Position numbers and translations under genes: made by a program
Notes under the pieces: model-generated
Seen by the model: only the letters and a program-made list of their open reading frames with translations
Told to the model about the DNA's origin: nothing
Database searches by the model: none
Shown: positions 51,458 to 60,475 of the stretch, one piece after another
Numbering within the stretch: position 1 is the first letter of the stretch
Layout: every line of letters begins with the position of its first letter
NCBI RefSeq assembly: GCF_946151075.1
Contig: NZ_OX267715.1
Span: forward strand, 2,085,881 to 2,149,880
Source: Neobacillus sp. Marseille-Q6967
Lineage (GTDB): Bacteria; Bacillota; Bacilli; Bacillales; Cytobacillaceae
Length of the DNA: 64,000 nucleotides
Reading direction: 5' to 3'

Positions 51458-52381
51458 ATGAAATTGAAATGGTCTCTATTGGCCGTAATGGCTGCCATTA
51501 CCGCTATCTTAACTGGCTGTGAACCATTGCTTGTCCTGGATCCTAAAGGACCTCAAGCTGAAAGACTGGCAAGTGACATTTTATTATCGATTGGGATTAT
51601 GTCATTTATTGTTATTGCGGTTTTCGTCATGTTAATCATTATGTTAGTAAAATATCGCGCGTCTAAACAAAGCGAAGATTATGAACCGCCTCATATTGAA
51701 GGAAATCATTGGGTTGAAGCCATTTGCGTAGGTATTCCGATAATTATTGTAGCTTACCTATCATTCGTGTCGGTTCAGAGTAACTACATTGTAGAAGCAA
51801 CACCGAAAGGCTACGAGGATAAAGAGCCATTAGTGGTTTATGCTTCATCATCTAACTGGAAGTGGCATTTTAGTTATCCGGAAGAAGGAATTGAGACAGT
51901 GAACTACTTGTATGTTCCTACCGACAGACCACTTGAATTTAAACTTTATTCATATGGGCCTATTACGAGTTTCTGGATCCCACAGCTTGGCGGTCAAAAA
52001 TACGCAATGAATGACCATGTTACCACGCTCCACCTCGCAGCTGATGTTCCAGGCGAGTATATGGGAAGAAACGCAAACTTTAGTGGTAAAGGTACTGCTG
52101 AGAATACATTTAATGTTACTGCTATGTCCCAGGAAGAATTTGATGAGTGGGTAGAGGAAGTAAAAGAAACAGCTGACCCTCTTACAGAAGATAAATTTGA
52201 GGAATTAATAGAACCAGGCCACCTTGGTCAGATGACTTTTACTGGAACTCATTTAGATTTTTCACCGCCTCCAACGGGTCATCATAACGAAAATTCAACT
52301 GATCATGATACTTCAGACGAGCATTCTGAACACGACGCTACTGAGCACAGCACTTCCGAACATAACGACATGAATCATTAG
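51458..52381 (+). CDS. qoxA: Cytochrome aa3 quinol oxidase subunit II QoxA
   Basis: 307 aa from the ATG at 51458, with AAAGGGG 8 nt upstream; an earlier frame start at 51404 lies in the operator sites and is rejected. Lipobox ILTGC, two membrane helices (about 38-62 and 84-105), then the cupredoxin domain. The CuA cysteines are absent, which separates quinol oxidases from cytochrome c oxidases. The tail is rich in His, Asp and Glu (HHNENSTDHDTSDEHSEHDATEH), longer than usual. First gene of qoxABCD. Confidence 0.92.
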   Translation: MKLKWSLLAVMAAITAILTGCEPLLVLDPKGPQAERLASDILLSIGIMSFIVIAVFVMLIIMLVKYRASKQSEDYEPPHIEGNHWVEAICVGIPIIIVAYLSFVSVQSNYIVEATPKGYEDKEPLVVYASSSNWKWHFSYPEEGIETVNYLYVPTDRPLEFKLYSYGPITSFWIPQLGGQKYAMNDHVTTLHLAADVPGEYMGRNANFSGKGTAENTFNVTAMSQEEFDEWVEEVKETADPLTEDKFEELIEPGHLGQMTFTGTHLDFSPPPTGHHNENSTDHDTSDEHSEHDATEHSTSEHNDMNH

Positions 52382-52405
52382 ATTCTTGAAAGGAGTTATT
52401 AATGT

Positions 52406-54349
52406 ATGGAGTTCTTTGAACGATTTGCCGTACCTCATCCAAGTTTCGCCATCTATGCATCAATGGTTGCTATTGGTCTTACTTTACTAGCTGTGGTTGC
52501 TGGCCTAACCTACTTTAAAAAATGGGGATATCTTTGGCGCGAATGGTTAACGACCGTTGACCATAAACGTATTGGGATTATGTATCTCATTTCTGCGTTA
52601 CTGATGCTTTTCCGCGGGGGTGTGGACGCAATTATGATGCGTGCACAACTTGCAGCACCAGATAACACGCTTCTTGATGCACAGCATTATAATGAAATTT
52701 TCACCACCCACGGGGTTGTAATGATCCTCTTTATGGCTATGCCATTTATTATGTTCTTTATGAACTTTGTGGTTCCACTGCAAATTGGAGCAAGGGATGT
52801 TGCGTTCCCACGTTTGAATGCACTTAGCTTCTGGTTATTCTTTATGGGAGCCATGTTATTTAACATCTCATTCGTCGTAGGCGGCTCACCTGATGCAGGC
52901 TGGACTTCATACTTCCCGCTAGCAGGAAACGAATTTAGTACATCTGTAGGTACTAATTATTATATGATTGCGATTCAGATTGCAGGTATCGGAACATTAA
53001 TGACAGGTATTAACTTCATCACGACCATTCTTAAGATGAGAGCACCTGGTATGACGTTAATGAAAATGCCAATGTTCACTTGGTCTGCTTTCATCGCTAA
53101 CGTCATCATCGTATTCGCGTTCCCTGTTTTGGCTGTATTACTTGCAATGGGGACATTGGACCGTCAATTTGGAACAAACTTCTTTACAATGGATAATGGC
53201 GGAATGGATATGCTTTGGGCAAACATTTTCTGGGTTTGGGGACATCCTGAAGTATATATCTTAATTTTACCTGCATTCGGTATTTACAGTGAGATTATTT
53301 CAACCTTCGCACGCCGTAATCTATATGGCTACAAATCTATGGTTGCTTCGATGGTTATCATCTCACTTATGTCATTTTTAGTCTGGGCCCACCATTTCTT
53401 TACCATGGGTCAAGGTGCATTAACAAACAGTATTTTCTCGATTACAACGATGGCGATTGCCGTTCCGACTGGGGTTAAAATTTTCAACTGGCTGCTGACC
53501 CTGAGAAAAGGGAAAATTGTCTTCACGACGCCAATGCTCTACTCTCTCCTTTTCATTCCGCTTTTCACATTAGGCGGAGTTACCGGAGTAATGCTTGCGA
53601 TGTCTGCAGCAGACTACCAATATCATAATACGATGTTCTTAGTTGCTCACTTCCACAACGTGATTATTCCTGGTGTTGTCTATGCCATGCTTGCCGGCTT
53701 GACTTACTATTGGCCAAAAATGTTCGGATTCATGTTAAATGAAAGAATCGGAAAATGGACGGCATGGTTACTGTCAATCGGTTTCCTATTAGCCTTCATG
53801 CCGATGTATATTACTGGATTAGATGGTCAGGCACGCCGGATGTATACGTACTCCGAAGAGACAGGATTTGGCCCATTAAACATGGTTTCATTTGTTGGTG
53901 CCATCATTATGGCCATCGGCTTTGTCTTAATCGTATACAATATCTACTATAGTACTCGTTATGCTTCTAGGGATATTGGGAATGATCCTTGGGATGCTCG
54001 TACTCTAGAGTGGGCAACTCACACGCCAGTACCTGAATATAACTTTGCTGTTTTACCGCAGGTTCAATCAACTGAAGCATTATGGGATATGAAGAAAAAA
54101 GGTCATGAGTTATTTAAAGGTGAATACGAAAAAATCCATATGCCTAACAACAGTGGTATTCCATTTATCATGAGTTGTATCTTCTTTGTATGGGGCTTCT
54201 CGTTTATCTTTAGCTTGTGGATTCCGGTTATCGTGACAACCTTAGGAATCTTTGCCTGCATGACTCTTCGTTCATTTGAAAAGGATCATGGACGTTATAT
54301 CTCTGTAGAAGAAATCGAAGAAACAGAAACAAATTTGCGAGGTGCTTAA
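52406..54349 (+). CDS. qoxB: Cytochrome aa3 quinol oxidase subunit I QoxB
   Basis: 647 aa, the length of B. subtilis QoxB. Low-spin heme ligands in TTHGVVM and HFHNVIIPG, the CuB ligand and crosslinked Tyr in [15 protein letters not shown], and HHFFTMG for the other CuB histidines. About fourteen helices. It reduces oxygen at the heme a3-CuB site, drawing electrons from menaquinol. 25 bp downstream of qoxA. Confidence 0.96.
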   Translation: MEFFERFAVPHPSFAIYASMVAIGLTLLAVVAGLTYFKKWGYLWREWLTTVDHKRIGIMYLISALLMLFRGGVDAIMMRAQLAAPDNTLLDAQHYNEIFTTHGVVMILFMAMPFIMFFMNFVVPLQIGARDVAFPRLNALSFWLFFMGAMLFNISFVVGGSPDAGWTSYFPLAGNEFSTSVGTNYYMIAIQIAGIGTLMTGINFITTILKMRAPGMTLMKMPMFTWSAFIANVIIVFAFPVLAVLLAMGTLDRQFGTNFFTMDNGGMDMLWANIFWVWGHPEVYILILPAFGIYSEIISTFARRNLYGYKSMVASMVIISLMSFLVWAHHFFTMGQGALTNSIFSITTMAIAVPTGVKIFNWLLTLRKGKIVFTTPMLYSLLFIPLFTLGGVTGVMLAMSAADYQYHNTMFLVAHFHNVIIPGVVYAMLAGLTYYWPKMFGFMLNERIGKWTAWLLSIGFLLAFMPMYITGLDGQARRMYTYSEETGFGPLNMVSFVGAIIMAIGFVLIVYNIYYSTRYASRDIGNDPWDARTLEWATHTPVPEYNFAVLPQVQSTEALWDMKKKGHELFKGEYEKIHMPNNSGIPFIMSCIFFVWGFSFIFSLWIPVIVTTLGIFACMTLRSFEKDHGRYISVEEIEETETNLRGA

Positions 54350-54352
54350 AAA

Positions 54353-54949
54353 ATGAAAATAGATAACTCGCTCCCACTTGAATATAGTACGGAAGAAAAC
54401 CGTTTAAAAATCTTAGGATTCTGGATTTTCTTAGGTGCCGAAATTATGCTGTTTGCAACACTTTTCGCATCATACTTCACTTTATATAATCGTACTGGAA
54501 ATGGCCCTTCTGGAGCAGAGATATTTGAAATCACTCCGGTTTTAGTTGAAACCCTCTTGCTATTAACAAGCAGTTTCACCATTGGCCTTGGGATACATGC
54601 CATGCGGCTTGGTAACAAAAAAGCAATGATTGCATTTTTTGCAATTACCTTATTGCTTGGACTTGGATTCTTAAGTGTTGAGATTTATGAGTTTATCCAC
54701 TATGTCCATATCGGGGCAGGGCTGCAGACCAGTGCATTTACAAGTATTCTTTTAACCACCTTGGGAACGCACGGAGCCCACGTTACTCTAGGGATGTTTT
54801 GGGGATTATTCATTATCCTTCAAGTAAAGAAACGTGGATTAACTCCAGAAACAGCCAACAAATCATTCATTTTCTCGCTTTACTGGCATTTCTTAGACGT
54901 TGTTTGGATTTTCATCTTCAGCTTCGTCTATCTGAAAGGAATGATGTAA
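54353..54949 (+). CDS. qoxC: Cytochrome aa3 quinol oxidase subunit III QoxC
   Basis: 198 aa, five helices; LGFWIFLGAEIMLFATLFASY at the N terminus, LTTLGTHGAHVTLGMFWGLFI and YWHFLDVVWIFIF at the end are the COX3-type landmarks. Starts 4 bp after qoxB. Confidence 0.95.
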   Translation: MKIDNSLPLEYSTEENRLKILGFWIFLGAEIMLFATLFASYFTLYNRTGNGPSGAEIFEITPVLVETLLLLTSSFTIGLGIHAMRLGNKKAMIAFFAITLLLGLGFLSVEIYEFIHYVHIGAGLQTSAFTSILLTTLGTHGAHVTLGMFWGLFIILQVKKRGLTPETANKSFIFSLYWHFLDVVWIFIFSFVYLKGMM

Positions 54950-55236
54950 TGATGAAAGAATTATTCCCAATGAAACAAGTGATGGGTTTTGTCTTTTCTT
55001 TGCTGCTTACCACCATTGCACTTGCTGTCTACTTCTTAGATTTGTCGTTCGCAGCAGGAATGACGGTCCTCCTGGTCACTGCATTTATCCAGGCTGGAGT
55101 TCAACTCGTAGTGTTTATGCATGCTGGTGAAACAGAAGATAAAGGTGCCATCTACACAAATATTTATTACGCATTAATCATTGCACTAGTTACCGTCTTC
55201 GGAACATTGCTGGCAATGATATGGGATATGGGATAA
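54949..55236 (+). CDS. qoxD: Cytochrome aa3 quinol oxidase subunit IV QoxD
   Basis: 95 aa from the ATG at 54949-54951, which overlaps the qoxC stop (TAATG); an ATG three bases later is equally possible. The frame open upstream to 54799 is shadow sequence. Three membrane helices and the QLVVFMHAGETEDKG segment are typical of subunit IV. Last gene of the operon. Confidence 0.93.
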   Translation: MMKELFPMKQVMGFVFSLLLTTIALAVYFLDLSFAAGMTVLLVTAFIQAGVQLVVFMHAGETEDKGAIYTNIYYALIIALVTVFGTLLAMIWDMG

Positions 55237-55278
55237 AAAAGCTCCAGCCCCTAGGCGCTGGAGCTGGATTCCCAAAGT

Positions 55279-55311
55279 AAAAAGGAGTACCTAGAGAGGT
55301 GCTCCTTTTTT
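55279..55311. terminator. Terminator between qoxD and the 86-aa membrane protein
   Basis: AAAGGAGTACC and GGTGCTCCTTT pair with one mismatch, followed by a T7 tract on the plus side. A second hairpin without T-tract (AGCTCCAGC/GCTGGAGCT, 55240-55266) lies just before it. Confidence 0.8.
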
Positions 55312-55551
55312 TGATTTAATGGGAATTACCTTATTCCCTTTATTTGTTTTAGCTAACATTTCTTCTGTAGCGACAAAGAAAACCCCGATTAGGAAGATGA
55401 AAACAGCCCCTACTACTGTTCCAATTCCGATAGAAACAAAGATTTTGTAATCGTTTTCAAATAAACCGAATAAAAAAAACATAATACCTAGTGTCAGGAC
55501 TGCTATACCGATCCGCCCAACAGCATTAATAATATTTCCTTTGGATTTCAT
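55291..55551 (-). CDS. Small membrane protein, 86 aa
   Basis: Starts at the ATG 55549-55551, 9 nt after GGGGAGG (an ATG three codons earlier abuts that site). Two hydrophobic segments (VGRIGIAVLTLGIMFFLFGLF, FVSIGIGTVVGAVFIFLIGVFF) and a basic C-terminal end. No family recognised. The stop lies within the terminator hairpin of qoxD. Confidence 0.65.
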   Translation of the reverse strand: MKSKGNIINAVGRIGIAVLTLGIMFFLFGLFENDYKIFVSIGIGTVVGAVFIFLIGVFFVATEEMLAKTNKGNKVIPIKSKKGAPL

Positions 55552-55733
55552 AACACTCATCCTCCCCTATTAACTATATTATTCACTTTGTTCACAAAAT
55601 TGTCAAACTTTTTTTAATTACTAATGCATTCTACTTGACTTTTTAATCTTAAAAGATTTATGGGTTGATGTATTGAATGAGATTCTATTTCAAAATATAT
55701 GATGAAGAAGCAACAGAAGGATGGGGGGATAAA

Positions 55734-56159
55734 ATGTCCTGGCTGATACTTGCTATTTTATCTGCAATATGTGCAGCCTTGGTATCAATATTTGGAAAAC
55801 TGGGTTTACAAAATATTGATGCCAATACAGCCACTGCGATACGTGCGATCATTATGGCTATTTTTTTAGTAGGTGTTGTTATTTTCCAAGGAAACTTGAG
55901 TAAAATTCCCTTGATTATCGGAGAAAAGAAAACGTTTATGTACATAATTCTAAGTGGTATGGCTGGTGCTTCTTCTTGGTTGTTCTACTTTTTGGCATTG
56001 AAGGTTGGGAAAGTATCACAGGTTGCTCCGGTTGATAAACTGAGTGTGGTCATTGCAACGATATTAGCTATATTCTTTTTTGGAGAAAAACTAAGTCTTG
56101 TGAACGGTATCGGGGTAGGCTTTATCGCATTAGGTGTCATCTTGACTGCTTTACAATAG
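55734..56159 (+). CDS. EamA/DMT-type small transporter (half-size)
   Basis: 141 aa from the ATG at 55734, with GGGGGGAT upstream; an open frame from 55677 has no ribosome site. Four to five helices with one EamA unit: ALVSIFGKLGLQNIDANTATAIRAI and VAPVDKLSVVIATILAIFFFGEKLS. Most DMT exporters carry two EamA repeats (~300 aa), so this half-length form probably dimerises, as known for a small group of ~140-aa members. Confidence 0.82.
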   Translation: MSWLILAILSAICAALVSIFGKLGLQNIDANTATAIRAIIMAIFLVGVVIFQGNLSKIPLIIGEKKTFMYIILSGMAGASSWLFYFLALKVGKVSQVAPVDKLSVVIATILAIFFFGEKLSLVNGIGVGFIALGVILTALQ

Positions 56160-56160
56160 T

Positions 56161-56195
56161 AAAAAAGCAATCCTCCTTTGAGAGATTGCTTTTTT
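56161..56195. terminator. Bidirectional terminator
   Basis: AAAAAAGCAATC and GATTGCTTTTTT pair perfectly around an 11-nt loop between the converging EamA and CNNM genes. Confidence 0.92.
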
Positions 56196-57516
56196 ACTGT
56201 GCGCTTTCTTCTTCCTTTTTCACCTTTTTTGCTTCGAGTAACATGATATGATGTCCCTGTATTTCTCTAACCTTAAACATGAATCCATCCTCTTCTATTT
56301 CATCACCCTTCTTCGCGTCAAAGTTACGTGTGAGGAACCAGCCCCCAATCGTATCCATTTCTTCATCAGATAAATGCGTTCCAAGAGTATCATTCACTTG
56401 GGTTACTAAAACCTTTGCGTTAAATAAATAATGATCAGTATTTAATTTACGAATTTCTGCTACTTCGTCTACATCATATTCATCACGGATCTCACCGACA
56501 ATTTCTTCTAAAATGTCTTCTACTGTTACCAGCCCTGAAGTCCCGCCGTATTCATCTAATAAAATGGCCATATGAGAACGTTCTTTTTGCATTTTCACTA
56601 ACAAGTCATGGATAGGAAGTGTTTCAATCACTCGAATGACAGGCTTTAAGATTGGTTTTAATGTGGTGTCTTTAAGAATCTCTTCCTTTGAAATATCAGC
56701 AGTTAGAATATCCTTAATGTTAATTAGTCCTAAGATATTATCCTTATCCCCGTCGATAACAACCGGGTATCTGGTATACTTTTCTTTTTTTATTACATCC
56801 CTTACCTCCTCGATACTATAATTCATATCCAGCGTTACCATTTCCGTTCTCGGCACCATTATTTCTTTTGCAATCCGCTCATCAAATTCAAATATATTGT
56901 TTACGTATTCCAATTCTCTCTTGTTGATTTCCCCGCTCTCATAGCTTTCTGAAAGCAGGATACGAAGTTCTTCTTCAGAAAGGCCTAATTCATTTTCAGA
57001 TACGGGTTTAAATCCAAACCATCCGGCAAGCACTCGAGCAGAAGAGTTAAGCACCCATATAAACGGGTACATAATCTTATAAAACAAGATCAGTGTTTTG
57101 GAAGTTAGGAGTGTTACTTGCTCGGCCCTCTGTATAGCCACCGTTTTTGGAGCCAACTCCCCTATCACTACGTGTAAAAAAGTTACGGAAGCAAAAGCAA
57201 GACCAAATGAAAGGATATGCGCAACTGATTCGTTCAACTCGAGCCTCTCAAATAATGGAAACAATAATTTTTCCACCGTTGGTTCGCCCAGCCAGCCAAG
57301 GCCTAAAGCCGTAACCGTAATCCCGAGCTGGCATGCAGATAAATATTCATCCAAGTGAGAAGTAACATGTTTTGCTGCTTCTGCTCCCTTTTTACCCTCT
57401 GCTATTAATTGGTCAATTCTTGAACCCCTTACTTTTACTATGGCAAATTCGGTTGCAACAAAAAAAGCTGTAAATGCAATTAAAAGTGCGACTAAGAAAA
57501 GATTTAAAATAAGCAA
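56194..57516 (-). CDS. CNNM-type ion transporter/hemolysin family with CBS domains
   Basis: 440 aa. N-terminal CNNM domain with about four helices ([16 protein letters not shown] at the start), a CBS pair at about 205-330 ([42 protein letters not shown]) and a CorC_HlyC domain at 345-430. Relatives (YqhB, MpfA, YhdP) take part in magnesium efflux or Co/Mg homeostasis. Starts at TTG with AAGG upstream. No regulatory element beyond an imperfect stem is visible. Confidence 0.9.
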   Translation of the reverse strand: MLILNLFLVALLIAFTAFFVATEFAIVKVRGSRIDQLIAEGKKGAEAAKHVTSHLDEYLSACQLGITVTALGLGWLGEPTVEKLLFPLFERLELNESVAHILSFGLAFASVTFLHVVIGELAPKTVAIQRAEQVTLLTSKTLILFYKIMYPFIWVLNSSARVLAGWFGFKPVSENELGLSEEELRILLSESYESGEINKRELEYVNNIFEFDERIAKEIMVPRTEMVTLDMNYSIEEVRDVIKKEKYTRYPVVIDGDKDNILGLINIKDILTADISKEEILKDTTLKPILKPVIRVIETLPIHDLLVKMQKERSHMAILLDEYGGTSGLVTVEDILEEIVGEIRDEYDVDEVAEIRKLNTDHYLFNAKVLVTQVNDTLGTHLSDEEMDTIGGWFLTRNFDAKKGDEIEEDGFMFKVREIQGHHIMLLEAKKVKKEEESAQ

Positions 57517-57580
57517 TAGATGGCCTTACAACTGTAAGGCGTACACCTCCAATAAATGGTATGCGCTGATGAATTTAGCC

Positions 57581-57613
57581 TAAAACAGCAGCCAAATCAC
57601 ATAAGGCTGCTGT
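57581..57613 (-). terminator. Terminator after terC
   Basis: ACAGCAGCC (57585-57593) and GGCTGCTGT (57605-57613) pair perfectly; minus strand then reads TTTTAGG. Confidence 0.78.
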
Positions 57614-57656
57614 CTTTACTTTTCACTATTTTAAGTTTTCCTTTTTTAGAGTTAAA

Positions 57657-58448
57657 TTATGAAACTTTTGTTTCTACTTTCTTTGTATTAACTGTTTTAT
57701 CTTTAGAGAAAAACCAACCAGCAGCCGCTATTCCAACTAAAACGAGATAGAAAGTAATTTTCCACTCTGTAGAGTGTGCGAAATCCTCACTTAAAATTGC
57801 AAGCGCTGGATGTGATAAGGTGTAAACGGCTAACTTCACCCCTACCCAGCCAACGATAGCAAAGGCAGCAATTTCTAGACCAGGTCTTTGTTCAAGGAGC
57901 TTTACAAATAAGTTTGCTGCAAAACGCATGATCACTAATCCAATGATCCCTCCAGCAAAAATCACAAGGAACTTACCGCCATCAAGTCCGCCGATATTTG
58001 GCAGCGGTGTATCCGGCAGAACAACTGCAAGTGCTACTGCTGCAAGAATGGAATCTACTGCAAAGGCAATATCCGCCAGCTCTACCTTAAATACAGTTGC
58101 CCAAAATCCACTTTTCTTAACAGGTTTCTTTTCTTCTGTTTCTTCTTCTTTCCCTTTTATAAACACTTTTCTAATAATGTGGTTAACGGCCATAAACAAT
58201 AGGTAGATCGCTCCGATGGCTTGAACCTGCCACACATCGACAAGGAAAGAAATGACGAAGAGCGATGCAAAACGGAATACAAACGCACCGGCCAATCCAT
58301 AAAATAAAGCTTTCTTTCTTTTTTCTTCAGGCAAATGTTTTACCATGATTGCTAAAACTAAGGCATTATCTGCTGCTAATAAACCTTCAAGTGCAATCAA
58401 TACTAACAATACCCATCCATACTCCAGCAAAATTGAAAATTCCATCAT
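57657..58448 (-). CDS. TerC family integral membrane protein
   Basis: 263 aa, seven to nine helices; EGLLAADNALVLAIMVKHLP and VELADIAFAVDSILAAVALAV contain the acidic residues typical of the TerC/Alx manganese exporters. The Mn riboswitch before the gene supports a role in manganese efflux. YceF/YkoY-type members of B. subtilis also stand behind this riboswitch class and metalate exported proteins. Single gene. Confidence 0.93.
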   Translation of the reverse strand: MMEFSILLEYGWVLLVLIALEGLLAADNALVLAIMVKHLPEEKRKKALFYGLAGAFVFRFASLFVISFLVDVWQVQAIGAIYLLFMAVNHIIRKVFIKGKEEETEEKKPVKKSGFWATVFKVELADIAFAVDSILAAVALAVVLPDTPLPNIGGLDGGKFLVIFAGGIIGLVIMRFAANLFVKLLEQRPGLEIAAFAIVGWVGVKLAVYTLSHPALAILSEDFAHSTEWKITFYLVLVGIAAAGWFFSKDKTVNTKKVETKVS

Positions 58449-58502
58449 CCAATTCCTCCTATTAGTGTTTGTTTTTTGCTAAAAATATTCCTTTGCTGCA
58501 TG

Positions 58503-58533
58503 AAAAAAGGCCTTTACCATTGTGGTAAAGGCC
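58503..58533 (-). terminator. Second terminator of the Mn riboswitch leader
   Basis: GGCCTTTACC (58509-58518) and GGTAAAGGCC (58524-58533) pair perfectly over a 5-nt loop, with a T6 tract on the minus strand. It lies about 35 nt after the first terminator. Confidence 0.85.
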
Positions 58534-58544
58534 TCAAAAACACA

Positions 58545-58577
58545 GAAAAGACCTTTACCACTATGCAGTAAAGGTCT
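58545..58577 (-). terminator. First terminator of the Mn riboswitch leader
   Basis: AAGACCTTTAC (58549-58559) pairs with GTAAAGGTCTT (58567-58577), followed by TTTTC. The ascending arm is shared with the end of the aptamer, so it acts as the switching helix. Confidence 0.85.
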
Positions 58578-58662
58578 TGCTAACAACGTCACGTTGCCAA
58601 TAAAGCCGGAGAAGGAATCTTCTCGAAATGACGACTTTATTGTCCAGCTACTCCCCTTTAAT
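58570..58662 (-). promoter_or_regulatory. yybP-ykoY manganese riboswitch
   Basis: Minus strand AAAGGGGAGTAGCTGGACAATAAAGTCGTCATTTCGAGAAGATTCCTTCTCCGGCTTTATTGGCAAC (with AAGACCTTTACTG at its end) matches the family order, including the AAAGGGGAGTAGC 5' arm, GTCGTCA and GCAAGACC. Confidence 0.93.
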
Positions 58663-58684
58663 AAGGAAATATTTTATTACTCAT

Positions 58685-58713
58685 ACTATATGTTAAAACA
58701 CAAAAACTGTCAA
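58685..58713 (-). promoter_or_regulatory. terC leader promoter
   Basis: Minus strand TTGACA (58708-58713), 17-bp spacer, TATAGT (58685-58690); close to sigma-A consensus. It directly precedes the manganese riboswitch. Confidence 0.8.
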
Positions 58714-58721
58714 TCCTTAAA

Positions 58722-60254
58722 TTATAATCCGTATACCGCAGAATATTTCTTCTCCAAATATTCCACCAAGTAATCAGCGTTTAACTCCTCACCCGTCACT
58801 CTTACAATCAGTTCATTTGGGGTGTACAGTTTCCCATACTGATGGATACTATCTTTTAACCACTCCTGAATCACATCAAATTTTCCATTCTCAATATGTT
58901 GATAAAAATCAGGAATTTCTTTTTCAATGGTCCGGAGGATTTGTGCTGCATAGAGGTTCCCTAATGAATAGGATGGAAAATAACCAATTCCGCCAAAGGA
59001 CCAATGCACATCCTGCAGAACCCCTTCTGAATCCGTACTTGGTGTAATTCCAAGATATTCCTTCATTTTCTGATTCCAAACCACTGGAAGATCCTTCGCT
59101 TCAAGTTCACCGCTAATTAATGCTTTTTCAATTTCATAACGGACCATAATGTGCAGATTATAGGTTAATTCATCAGCCTCAACCCGAATAAAAGATGGTT
59201 TAACTGTATTAACTGCACGGTAAAAGCCCTCTACTGAAACATTTTTTAGCTGCTCTGGGAAATAGGATTGTAATTGCGGATAAAAATAACGCCAAAACTC
59301 CTTACTCCGGCCAACCATATTTTCTAAAAATCTTGATTGTGATTCGTGAATCCCAAAGGAAGCTCCTTCTTGTAAAACAGATTCACCAAAGGCAGGGTTC
59401 ACATTCTGCTCATAAATGCCATGACCTGCTTCATGAATGGTTCCGAATAGAGCGGAACTAACATTTTCCGCTAAGTAGCGGGTCGTTAACCGTACATCCC
59501 CTATATTCACCGTTTGGGCAAATGGATGGACTGTTTCATCAAGGCGCCCCGCTTCCATATCAAAGCCAATGATGGGAAGGAAAAAACGATTAAACTGCTT
59601 TTGTTTTTCAACATCATAGGATTGTTCAAAAATATGGTGTGGTGCAGGCTGGCCGTATTTTTGAATACGCTCCAATAAATTTACACTTGATTCACGTAAT
59701 TTCGCAAATAACGGGTCTAATTTATTAACCGTTAATCCTGGTTCAAATTCGTCAAGCAGCGCATCATAAGGGTGTTCCTGGTAACCATATATTTCAGCAA
59801 ATTGACGCTTAAAATCAATGATTCTTTCTAAAAAAGGAAGGTAGAATTCAAAATTATTTGTCGCTCTTGCTTCCTCCCAGGCATCATTGGCCTGGCCAGT
59901 CAAAATGGCATATTCCTGGTATAGATCGGCTGGTATAGTTTTGGATTTTTGATAATACTTTCGATATTCTCTAACTTTTGCTTTTGTAACTGTATCTAAT
60001 TGCTCTTCAAATTCCGAAGAGGTCAAGACTGTAAGTAGTTCTCCCATCTCCTGGGAGACAGACATCTTAAATACTTCTGTCCGTAATGTTCCGATTGCTT
60101 TTGCAAATACACTTCTCCCTTTTTTAGGCGCCATTACTTTGGAGTCCCAATCCGCTAATCCAATAACACTGGAATAATGTGAAATTTTCTCATCTAACGC
60201 ATTAAACTTATCTAACGCAACTTGTAACGGCTGTGCAATAACTTTTTGCTCCAT
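58722..60254 (-). CDS. Metallocarboxypeptidase, M32 family
   Basis: 510 aa. Zinc motif HEAGH in GTIHEAGHGIYE near residue 270, HESQSRFLEN shortly after supplying the third ligand Glu, and the family DVRLTTRY and IRVEADELTYNLHIMVRYEIE segments. M32 enzymes (Taq and Pfu carboxypeptidase, B. subtilis YpwA) remove C-terminal residues in the cytoplasm; no signal peptide is present. Monocistronic. Confidence 0.95.
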   Translation of the reverse strand: MEQKVIAQPLQVALDKFNALDEKISHYSSVIGLADWDSKVMAPKKGRSVFAKAIGTLRTEVFKMSVSQEMGELLTVLTSSEFEEQLDTVTKAKVREYRKYYQKSKTIPADLYQEYAILTGQANDAWEEARATNNFEFYLPFLERIIDFKRQFAEIYGYQEHPYDALLDEFEPGLTVNKLDPLFAKLRESSVNLLERIQKYGQPAPHHIFEQSYDVEKQKQFNRFFLPIIGFDMEAGRLDETVHPFAQTVNIGDVRLTTRYLAENVSSALFGTIHEAGHGIYEQNVNPAFGESVLQEGASFGIHESQSRFLENMVGRSKEFWRYFYPQLQSYFPEQLKNVSVEGFYRAVNTVKPSFIRVEADELTYNLHIMVRYEIEKALISGELEAKDLPVVWNQKMKEYLGITPSTDSEGVLQDVHWSFGGIGYFPSYSLGNLYAAQILRTIEKEIPDFYQHIENGKFDVIQEWLKDSIHQYGKLYTPNELIVRVTGEELNADYLVEYLEKKYSAVYGL

Positions 60255-60475
60255 CCTTAGACCTCCTAAATTCTCTTTATTTTTACTATTTTCATCACCT
60301 ATACCCTATATTAACACTGTATTTATAGAAATAATTTACATAAAGGTAACAAACTACCAATTTAGCTGTCTAAGGATAAAAGAAGGAAATCCTTTACATT
60401 TTTATAAAAATAAACGTAAAATAAATAATAATTACCAGTTACATAAAAAGGTTATACTAACCAACAATCAAGGGT

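Noticed and set aside
54799-54948. Separate gene start upstream of qoxD
   Set aside because: The frame lies inside qoxC and encodes no recognisable protein; QoxD similarity starts at 54949.
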